Assembly: GCA_964034945.1 (NCBI GenBank)
Contig: OZ035960.1
Span: 116,415,824-116,479,823, forward strand
Direction: 5' to 3'
Origin: Chrysopilus asiliformis
Taxonomy: Eukaryota > Arthropoda > Insecta > Diptera > Rhagionidae
DNA length: 64,000 bases
The position numbers were made by a program, and so were the translations under genes. Under the pieces are notes generated by a model that worked only from the letters and a program-made list of their open reading frames with translations, had not been told where the DNA came from and did not search any database. Of this stretch, positions 48,601 to 60,600 are shown piece by piece (the stretch's first letter is position 1; the number at the start of each line of letters is the position of its first letter).

Positions 48601-51600
48601 TCTCGGTTAAAAAGATTTGAAATTACACCGGATGATAAAATATTGTTTAGATATTCGAGGAAACCTTCCTCCTTGATATCCAAATCAGAAAACAAGAACG
48701 TTGTTCCTTTGCCTTGCACTCCACATGTCCGATAAAGAAGTTTCAAGTCCTCCAGAAAATTAGCCACGTTATACGAACGAGTTAAACTAATTTGAAATGT
48801 TTTGTACCCAGCTATAAAAGAGGCCAGCTTGGTTAGGGATTGTTTTCCAGATCCGCCAACCCCGACCAACATCACGTTTCCTCTAGGATGTCGAATAATA
48901 CGGGAAATCTTGACGAGATGCAGCATCGCATCTGGGAAGAAAACCAGATCCATCCCAGATCCTCGAACCATTTCGTTAAATTGCGCTAGGAACATCACAA
49001 GACGCTCCCGCAGAACTTCATGGGACAAAACTGGTTCATAGACCTTGGGAAGTTCCATATCGGCATCTTCGCCCTCTTCTCCTGTTGGTTCTGGAGCATC
49101 GCGCATGAAATCCACAAATACTGGATTCGGTAAAACCATTTCCCGATAGGTATCGCCGAGTTCTTCGTTGACGAGAAAGAGAAGTTCGGAACTGAACCAT
49201 TCCTTATCTTGGAATATTGTAAATCTATCAGCGAAAACGCGAGTGCACTCATGCTTCCAAAGTGCCATTAAAACAGTCTCCGATGTAATTACAGTCGACA
49301 AAGTGCCAATCATCCCTTGCCATATTCTCGACAAATCCCTTAAACTGAAAACATAATGGAACTTTGCGGGAGTGGGTAGCAATTTGTTTCTTGTCCGTTG
49401 CCAAAGGAACCTGGTCAATGGAATTAACCTCTTCACCAAGTTTCGTACTTCCGGCGTGAATCCTCTCTTTGCGTTGTAATGTCCTTCTCCAAGAACCCGA
49501 AATATTTTGTCTATAGATTCGTTATCTGGAATGTTGCAATTGAAAATGCTAAATTGTCGCTTCAAACGTGAGGGAATATCATTTCTTCCACCACCAGGTA
49601 AACCCATTGCAGAGACAAATTGAACATCGACTACACTGGTGAAGTCACCTGGCTTTTCCAAGCTATAGAATCCTTTCATATCCATTGTCTGTCGAACGAT
49701 TTCATTGGTTACTTGATCGCCCCAGCAGTTTATTTCTGGCAAATTAATATCGTCGATAAAGACAATTAACTTCCTTCCGCCAGGTGGACCGAAAGTACTA
49801 CCCAATCGCTTTTCCACATAACTTTCGATTGTTTTCTGAAATTGATAAGGACTTGTAGCGGATGAAAAGTTAAACGATCGACCCATGAAATGTTCGGGAT
49901 TCATTTTTCTCATAAAGTTTTTCATCATGACAGTCTTTGCAGTTCCCTGCTCACCGATTAGCATGACTGCCTTCTCCTGATTCGCAATTGTGCTGATCAA
50001 GTAATCAATTCGCACATTGTCCACAATCGGTACCAAAATGCTAAGAAAGTCGGGTGTTGAGAGTTCGGGGTAACAATACGGTGTCACAAGGCTTTTCCAA
50101 TTCTGCCAAACGCCAGCTGGGGTAACGAAAAAATCAAAAATTGTATTATCTGGACCATCTGATTTCGGAAAGTCCAAATCGGAAAAATTTTCCTTAACAA
50201 ACACATCCATTTTAAGGCGATCTGTTGTACTTAAAAAGGCACCAATTCCCCATGCTAGAGAAAAAATGTACAAACGATGCAAGTGCTCTGGACTACAAAG
50301 ATCCTCTTTCTCTTCAGGTTTCGTTTCTTCAAGACCCTCATCTGTGAGTAATTAAAAATATAATTGTCTACGATTATTTTTCTTAAAAAAAGAAATTTTT
50401 TTAATAGTTAATGCTACATTTACACGAATGACAAATTTGTCATTTTTTTCTTGTCATTATGTTAATTCCCGTGTAAATGGCATAACTTTTGTAATTTTTT
50501 CTGTCAGAAAATGTCAGTCTCTCATAAAAGAATGAACTTGTCCATTCTTTTATGCCAGATTGTCATTCGTGCAAACGCAATATTAGTTATGACAAAAGTT
50601 GAATACTAAAGTTGTCATAACTAATATTGCGTTTGCACGAATGACAATCTGGCATAAAAGAATGGACAAGATCATTCTTTTATGAGAGATTGACATTTTC
50701 TGACAGAAAAAATTACAAAAATTATGCCATTTACACGGGAATTAACATAATGACAAGAAAAAAATGACAAATTTGTCATTCGTGTAAATGTAGCATAACA
50801 AAGGTGAAGTCCTGATTTCGGGGCTATATTATTTTTTTTTTATTTTTTTTAGATAAAATGTTTTTTTTTTTGATTTTTTTTAAAATAAAACTTTTGCCTG
50901 TCCTCATATAAATTATTTGGCGATTATAGTTTTTCCTGTGTTTTGTTACGATCAATAATGTATTTATTTATTTATTTATGTATTTAAATTTAATTTTGGT
51001 GAACAAATGATACATGATTTTTTCGGAATTTTATTTAAAAGAAACCCAAGAACAATAAAAAAATAATACAATCAACGATCCATCACAAAATGGAATACTT
51101 TATTATTATAATTCCCTTATGTGTACCGTGCTTAATATGTAATTCTATGCTGAATATTTAGTGATTCATGAAGCTAAATTACCTTCAATACTATCATGGC
51201 TAGATAACGCGACATTAGCGGCTTCTTCTTTTTTCACGGGCACCAATCCTTCCAAAATATAAATCATTTGTTTAACGATATTGCATTGCAGGACATCCAT
51301 CAAAAGATTTAAGTTCTGGGTGCCCCAATTATAAACGGCCAAGAATGATTGCTCAAATAAATCTGCAAACACAGTTTTCTCGCCCGGTGAACGTTGCTTC
51401 AACCAAGCATGCAAAACTTTAAAGAAAGTTACATCAAAAATTAAATTCTTTCAAAAGTTTGTATATTCATCTAACTTGGTTTCCAATCTAATCCAGATGA
51501 ACTCATGTAAACCATACCATTTCGCGAAACAGTGGCCGGCGATGCGTTATCAATATTGTGTGGCTCAAAGATAATCTTGCAGGTGGGAGCCATTACGAGT

Positions 51601-54600
51601 CGGTCCCCATTGGCTAAGGTCAAAGTTTTATTATCATCCAGCACCGAATTTAAATTCTCAATCCAAATACTGTCCACCGGGCCATCCAAAACTAACCAAA
51701 TGTGTTCGCCCTTCTTCATTTTAAGGGTTTTCCTCCAGAGAGCCGAAAATATGCCGTCGGTCCAGTCATTTGTGGCAACATCCAAACGACCAAACATTTG
51801 TGCTGATGTTATCGCTTTTGGATTCATCCTCATTTCCCTGGAAGCAAAGAAACAGGACAAAAAGGATATTGTGTAACAGTTAGGTAGATTTAATATCATC
51901 AAAACTCACCTGTGGCTATCTCCCATTTGCGTCAGAGCCTTCATTAATATTTGGATGCAGCTCGTTTTCCCAGTACCGCTTGGTCCCAAAGTCATGATTC
52001 CGTGGCGTACTGTTTGTGTTTCATAAAGTTGAATTAATTTCAGGACCCAAGGGGGATGATAGACGAGCCCAGCCTCATCAATTTGCTGAGCTATCGCTGC
52101 ATCCAACTCAGGATAATTAGTCTTTTCCAGTGTCTAAATGGATTTTTTTTTCACAACCACAGATCAATTCACAATTACAGTCCTCAATACACATACAAAA
52201 GTGAAATATTGTTTGGTGAATTTATACAATACATACCTGGTTGGGAAAAAGATCCGCAACTAAAGAAATAAAAAGTGGCTCGTCTTCATCGATTAATTTT
52301 GATAAATTCATATCTCTCAGGACTCGCATAACGATTGTACTTTCAGTATCCTTTGAATTACGTCTTTTCGAAGCTCCCAATGTTCTTAGCACGGATAGAA
52401 TATTCCTTAGACCGAAATCATAATGAACTTGCTTCGTTAATTGCTCCTCGCAGAGTTTGTACAGAGTGTAAAATTTACGAGCCAATGTTATATTTTCAAG
52501 GAATCCGCAAGAGGCTAATTTCACGCGAATGATGATTTGTCGGTCTGGTACCATCATTGCTACTGTACGGAACTGAATTTTCAAATTTTCAGGCAATTCT
52601 TTACGGCCAGCATAACCAGGATTCTAATTAAGCAAAAATTCGTTAAATTGCTTTGGTACTTGATAAAAATGAAAATCAAAAATTAATATTTTTTTCAAAA
52701 AACATTTATATTTTTCTAATTGATTCTAATTCTTGAAGGAATTATGCTGAGGACCTAAGATTTAGTATATTTTTTTTAAAATTCAAATTACGGCATTTTC
52801 AGGTACAATTTGTAGCGTAGATTATAACAATTAAGCGGAAATCTACGACCCCTTCGATAACATTACAACCGCTTTCTACAGTATATTTTAAACCACATTT
52901 TTTTTATTTCAAAACACTAACCATAGTAATAAATATTCCAAATTCTGTATTCATTTCAATTTGATCACCGTCTGTGAAAATAAAGTTTTTCTTTTTTTCC
53001 TTTTTCGCCGTCAGAACAACAGCGACTTGTTGAGCAGCAACCGAAAGGACTGGAAGTTCAATTCGATTAAATTCGTCAAAGCAACCCCAAGATCCCGATT
53101 GTGCGAGTCCTTTATAGATTCGACCTAAACCACTATTTCACAAGAAATTGTTAAAATTAAGCAGTTTTTCATTTTTGTTCGATTCCCAACAAAAATCTAA
53201 CCGATAATCCATTTGATCAGAGCAGTTAAATACGACTACATATTTGGCCAATGTTTTCCCCATGTCCTTGACTGTCTCAGTTTTTCCAGTACCCGCTGGT
53301 CCACAAGGACTCCCGCCCATACTTAGTGTGAGCGCCTGGGCGAGAGTAATGTAACATCTAAAAAAAAATTGACAATTAAGATTATATAAAAAATTACCCA
53401 ATAACATTTTTTTAACAAAATTAGTATTTGGAAAATCGTGTTTCTTTTAAATCTTTTATATAGTTTGCTTTTTTGTCTGTTTGTCAGGATCAAATATTGT
53501 AACCGAATAGGCAATGTGCCGCGGCAATAAATTTTTAATGACAGTCATCCGAATTACCTGTCTGTTAGTGGAGTAATTACAAGACGTTCAGTACATCCTA
53601 AATATTCATTCTGATAAGCAAAGGTTACATCTGTAATTGATATTAAAGTTTTATCCAAGTCCTCCTTAAAGTAAAATCGACACTGTTTTATCCACTCAAA
53701 ATCATTCTGCGAACGGATATTCATTCGGCACTAAAAAGGGAAATTTGTTACGTTATTAATAAAAGAAATACAAGAGATTAGAATTAATTGACCAGAATAT
53801 CGAAAATGTCCCTTTGATGTACATGAATTGTGATTAGAGTTTCAAATTTTGTTCTCTCGATTTTTGTTAAATCCCTTGTGGTTTGGTCGATCAAAGTGTT
53901 CAACAGTTCCAAGAATTTGTTATTTGTCTCCGGCATGACCTTTTTTTCGTGTCGCGCCTGCATTAGAGCAAGTTCAGCATCCCTGGTCCAAATCATCTGG
54001 ATGCCCAAAAGTCCAATCTGTGCTGGCATTTTCTCCAAAAAAGCCAACATTACAAAGTTGGGATCATTCATGGTTATGTGTGCTTGACGAATGATAGAAT
54101 GTAGGGATTGTTGAGAAGTCACCAGCAACGAAGTTAACCAAGTTTCCACAGATCCTTCAGCTCTGATCGCTCTGTCCAGCTGAATTTGTTCCCCTTCACA
54201 GGACACTATCGCCAACATTTTATTGTATTCAATGTCGTGAAACTTTACATATCGAGTATTATCAAAAATCGATAGTAAATGATTCTGGATTGTGTGAGAA
54301 TCAGAAGCTTGCCCCAAAATTTCAAGTAAAGCGGGATCCGAAACGAAAAAAAACCTTGGAAACATCATACGCTTTCTCTCCAGGTAGCCACTGAGTGATT
54401 TCTGGCAAATTTCCAACTGTTCCTGTAAGTGAGGTAGGAGTTGCTTTAGAAGATCGTCACCAACGCAACACGCTACAACTCCGGGGGTCTCATGGGCCCT
54501 CTGCATAATCTTTTGCCAGGATTTATCTATCTTCGAGAATCGCTTTGCTTCTTTCGGTAACTGTTTTGCAATATCACCGCCAACGAATACAGCTTCGAGA

Positions 54601-57600
54601 TAAACCCACATATTCTGAACCAGAAGCCATCTTTCTAAGATTTCATTTGAATTGGATAAATCGTACACCCACTGTTGAATTTGCTTCCTAAATGGCGCAT
54701 TATAGCGATTGGATAACAAGGATCCAAGTACCATAAGACTGTCTTCGAGTTGTCCAATGGTTTCGGCAGTCGTATCACCACGAAGCAAGAGTTCGCCACG
54801 ATTATTAAAACTCATAAATTGTAGTTCATGGACTGACCATTCATTCGTTACTTGTTTCAATTTCGCTTCGATGTCCTTCTCCTTCATTGCCGAGATACAA
54901 ATATCCTCAATGTCTTCCTTGTGCTTTAATAAGGGAGCTTCGAGTATATTCTTTAACGAGAATCCTTCACTATCGAATTCGAAAATATATTGTGTTACGT
55001 CCATAATTCGTTGCCAGTGACGCGGCTTCATCGCTTTATTCGCCATTAACTCCAGAAGTGGACACATGTCATTAAAATCGTCAATAGTTTTTTTAAGAGC
55101 GTGGAACGCCGGCCACTCTTTTAACCTGTAAAATAGCATAAAATTTCATTAGCCATCTGCGAAATAATTTAAATTCACCCAAGAAATGAAAACATATTTT
55201 TAAATTTTTTTTAAACATCAGAAAAAATAAACATTCTACTTAAGTTTTTGAAAATTTACCCCTTTGGCAATTTTCGGCAACGGTTTTGGAACTCCATTAG
55301 TTCATTGTTTATTTCCTCAATGTCGACTTCATTCCAGGGTATATCATAGTAACTGCTAACTCGATCAATAACGTCGTTATAAAGCTTATACAGTTTTTGC
55401 AGCAAATTAAGCTCCTTGCGGATTTGGCCGAGTTCTGGGTAATCAGTTTGCGGCAAGCCGAAAAGTTCCTCTCCACTTTGATATGTTTGCAGGCGACGCC
55501 ACATTCCCTCGAATCTATTCTGGAACAAAATCAACTTATCGGAAGCTTCTCTTGGCGTCAAGCCAGGTTGCATCGGTCCAGCAGTGCGATACTCATTAAC
55601 ATATTCAATCTTATCCTGCTTGAACTTTTCAAGATTAGTCTTAAGATCGTTTTGGAAGCTGGGTTGCATCTCCAGTAATTTGACTTGGGCCTGTAGAGCT
55701 CTAGCTTGAAGTGATTGGAAGGTGTACCTCAAGTTGTCCACCTGATCGAATTGCTCTCGTTCTACCTGGACATCATATCTGGTTAGAACATTGAATGCTT
55801 CTTCAATCGGATCAATGCGCAATTCCATATCGACTTCCTGCTCTCGAATTTTGCTCAACGTGTCCATTATCATCCGCACATCATCCAGATCTCGAATTGG
55901 TCTGTCCAATTTTCGATCCATTTCGTTGATTACTGCGTAAACATAGTCCATTTCCTTTTTGTACTTCTTTTTCATCGCCTGGCCAATTTTGTGATTGCAA
56001 GCTAAAAATATTCATAAAATTTTCTAAACTTTTTCAAGTTTTTTAACAAAAAATCAAAACCTTTAATCTCGATCGCCAATCCAAACTTTAGTTTTTCATT
56101 GCAGATTGCAATGCATTGACTAAATGTCTCCATATCCGATTCGATCAAAAGATTCGCGTCCAATTCGGAAAAACATTTCAAAGACGATTCGAATTCCTGA
56201 AGCCCAAACTCCATTAGTTCTCGTGTGGTTCGATCATTTTTCCACAGAAAGTGGTAGGGCTTCCAACGTTTAATAAATGTTTGAATTTCTGGTTTAATAT
56301 TTCGTATGCAGGACGACAGCAAAGACAATGTTTTGACGACTTCCTTGTTATCCATAATTGAACTATAAAAACTCTTTGTCATATGCGGAACTGATGGTCG
56401 TTCTTCAGATGCCAAACAATAAACTTTCTTCCGACGTGACTTTTTATCATCGGGAAAATTTCGATTGGCACGCTGATTCGAAGTGGATGCGACCTAAAAA
56501 AAAACAACAATCCTCAAAATTATTTACTTCGCTTGGAAAAAAAAATTAACTGCTGGTTTTACAACATTATCTCGTCCGCTTGACCACTGAGTGACACCTT
56601 TCGCTATTCCGGTGATGTTTTTCCCTGCTGTGGTTAAGACATCCTGTAAATCGTCAAGGCTCGGTCGAATGGAAACATTAGGGATCATAAGTACAGCATT
56701 AAGTAGGAATATCGGTTTATTTGGTGGTCCATCGGGATCACATAAAAAACGACGACGAATCGTGTCTAAAGACGCCCGAATTACTTTTATCAGGACGTCA
56801 ATTACTTTTCGGCTATAGTACCTCCGCATTTCCCCTACGGCGTTACAAACCATGTCTTGCATTCCCTTCGGAAGACTTTCAGTAGTCATTAGCAAGGATA
56901 GGGGGTTCTCGAAACATGACCACAAAATGCTCCAATCTTGTTGTTGATTTCCATCTTTCTCGTCTGTCGTTTTTGAACCTTGTTGAGTATCCTTCGACAC
57001 TATGAAAAGTTTTAAAAGATCACAGAAAAGAAGTTTAAAATAATTCTGGTTTTACTGTTAAGATTAGAAAGAAATTAAATTTTCAAGTAGTTTAACACTA
57101 AAATGACTATAAAAGAATTTTAATTAGTAGTACTTTACGATTGAAAACTAGAGATAAACTCCATTAAATGTTTTAAAAATTTCTTTTACAGAAAAAAAAG
57201 ATTTTCCATTATAGAAAAACTGCTTGAAAATTTAAAAAAAAAATTGTGAGAAATGTTTAAAACAACATTAAAATTTTCAGCCCGAAAATGGTTGAGAAAA
57301 ATCAGAAATCATAATATTTGCAGGAAAAATGCTTTTGGAAAATAAATCTATTTATTTGGATTTATTTTCCAAAAGCCTTTGTATTGTATTCTAAAAAAAA
57401 GACGTTTGTATTCTGAAAATCTATAGAGGTTTCATTGCTAATTCTTGCTCTTAAATATCTTTAATATAGGATTTATGTAATGTAGGCACAACTTTACTTT
57501 CAAAAAGTGCGTCACTTTCAGTTCCGGCCATTTCCCTAAAAGTTTGCGTGGCATTGTCCACAAGACTCAGAACTTCTTCGACAGCCTCCGATACCATTTG

Positions 57601-60600
57601 ACTCTTGCGATTTAGTTCGATTGCTGCTTGTCTGAGGTGAAAAATAAATCATGAAAAAATATTGACTTAGGATTCAATGAGGTTGTTATCTCTCAATAAT
57701 TCAAAAATTCTGTAGCCAAGCATTTTTCATTTATATTTTCATTTATATATACCTGCATGCTTCCTCGTTTTTCTCCAGAAATTCCTCTGCCGTCCATATT
57801 TCATCATCTAAAAACACATCGAAAGGAATAAAAGCGAAAAACAACCATTAATCAAATATTCTAGGTGATTATAACCTGTGGGCAAAATTTGTAGAGTAAC
57901 ATCCTGCATCAACATCAGCACATTTAGAATTCGATTTGAATAAATGTCATGAACTCTTGCTACCAAAACCTCAAACGTTTCAATCGCTTGTCTGCATTTC
58001 TCATAGAATTCTACCCAATTAGGGCTAGTCCACTGAAATTAACACAAATAAACATCAACAATTATTAACGTTCCAGAGTATTTGGTAGGTATTTCTTTTA
58101 TCTACGGCTTACGATAATTGTACTGAGTCCTGGACGTAACATTGCCGTCAGGCGAACTAATTGGGGTAGAAATAAAGGACGAACCTCCAATTTGACTGCT
58201 TTGACAGTGGTCAAAAACATTTTAATAAGACTCTGAAATACATGGAGTTATTTGATTATAGGATCTTTTGTATCCATAAACTTTTGTAGCACATTTACTT
58301 AGGAACAGTTTTGAGAATGATTTCCAATAGTGCTTGGAAGTTTTTTAATATCGTTAAAAATCATTGCTTTTAAATACCTACATAAATATTTAATTGTTTT
58401 ATCAGGAAACTGAAAAGAATACATAGTTTTTGTTTTGGGCCTTTTTTTAAAAAATTCAATCAGTAAAATTCCATGCACTGCGGGAATCCACCCTTAAGTT
58501 ATCCTTGATAAAAACTGAGCTAACATTTAGAGAATCCTGAATTGTTATGAAATAGTTTTGTCGACACATTAGGGTGGCAGCCACAATCGGTAGCTCAATG
58601 TCCATCTTTGCCAAGCATTTAGCTTCACGTATCAAAAGAGGAATCGTAGGATGTAAATTAACAAACAATCGGTCATTCTGAAGGGCAAGAACGGGTTGAA
58701 TTAGGCATGCATCAGCAACGCTGACCTTTAATTAAGCAAAGAATTTGGCATTAGAACGAATGAAATGCTAAATGATGTCAATTTACATCCTGGTCTAGCC
58801 ATATTGCGACAATTTCATTCTCATATTCCGACAAAATAGTCGTTACGGACGTGTAACGATTCTCCAGATCCTTGGTAGTTGGTAGAGTTTGTAGCACGGG
58901 ATGTGTAGTTACACTTGTCATCAGCTCGGCTAGGTGACAATCCAGTGCTCGACACCATTTAATTCGTCCTGCAATGGGAGGAAAATTCCGGGGCACAGGG
59001 GGATCATCTTTCTGCTTGCGGAAAAGTTTCAGTATTCGGTCGACCTCCTTCTCACAGTATTTAAGGATTCTTTGGTACTTATCTTCCATCATTGTCAAAG
59101 GAATTTTCTCGCTGACTTTCTCGAAGCGTACCAAGAAACGAATACACTGTGGTGTCTCCCAAACCGTTTCGAAATTTTTCTCAATCATGGTTGCAATGGA
59201 CTCCTTTAACGAATCGGTTTTATTCAAAAACCGTTCATAATCTGCATTGAATTCGGCGTTACGGTGGTCAAGGTAGTCGTATTTCTTTGACAAAATCTCC
59301 TTTTTTGCCTCCTCAAATGTTGCCATTGCTTCCTCTAGAGCCTCACCCAACAAAAGTCCTTCCAATCGTCTCTCAAATAAATGATTGTAATCATCGATCA
59401 AGTTAAACATTGACATGATTTTTTGGAGTCGATCACAGAATGTGTCAAATTTTCCAAAAACGAAATTTTCTGAAAATCCAAATGGCATTTGGTTTGGGAG
59501 GAATGGCTGCTCCCTAACTGTGTAGTAAGTTTCATGGTAAATGTGATTCAATTTAATGCAATTGCTAAGTTTCGTGCGGATTATGTTGCGATCTTGCGAC
59601 CAAATAGTCTCCTTATTGCGACAAGTGATGTATAATTTGCACGTTTCTATCATTTGATTGGTGATCTAAAGAATAATGGGATTTTTTTTAAATTAGGCCG
59701 ATATTTGTAAGAGGGCTCGCATTTTTGTACACAAGTATTTTCTCGAAAATAAATGAATAAATAAAAGTTTTCATAAAAAAATTATATAAGATATTTAATG
59801 TTTCTAACGGGACAAATAAATAGACAGATAACGATGTTTCAAAAATTGTATAAAATACAACTTACCTTGACCATAAGTGCTGAAGTTCTTTCAGAAGTAT
59901 TGTAAAATTGTGAAACACTATAAATAAGTCGAACAGTTTGCAGTAGGCTTAAAATCGATTCTTTCATATTGACCTGAAAATTCTTTTGATTAAAAGTTTT
60001 CGATATTTAAGAAATTTTTCAATTTACGGGATCATCTAAATATAAAGAATGACAGCATGTTTCCATAGCTTGAATGAATTTTGAATTATCTCTAGCTTCG
60101 TTATAGCAAAATGTGATTTTTCTATCAGTTTCCTTCCACTGTCGCATGATTTTTGAATTCGACATTGAGAGGCAGCTAAGTGTATATTGAACTTCTCTTT
60201 CCTAAATAAGGAAACTCACAGAAATTCAATAATAAAATTATAGTGGAATTTTTAACAATTTACTTGAAGATGTGCTAAAAGTTGTGAAAATTGTGCACCT
60301 CGTTTTTTCCAATATTCCAATTCATCCTGTGGCCCACTGGTGTCGTTTTCCCTTCGCAATTGTTCACTTTCACTTAAAATTTTCATTATCCCTTTGGTCC
60401 AGTTAGTGACCCTTTCTTCTAATTGCGCGCAGAACTCCTGATTTTTGGAAAGTTCCCTAACTTCGCCCATATCGTCAATCTTCTCGAACATGTCGTTCCC
60501 ATCAGCGAAAACATTGAAATGATCGCAAACTTGCTCACAAACTCTTAATGCACTGCAAAAGGACCTCAATCCTGGCAATAATTGTCCTTTAATAAGGGCA

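Noticed and set aside
50342..51182. Possibility that the long palindrome interrupts the dynein coding sequence
   Set aside because: Exons 23 and 24 join in phase across the intron with good splice sites, so the palindrome is purely intronic.
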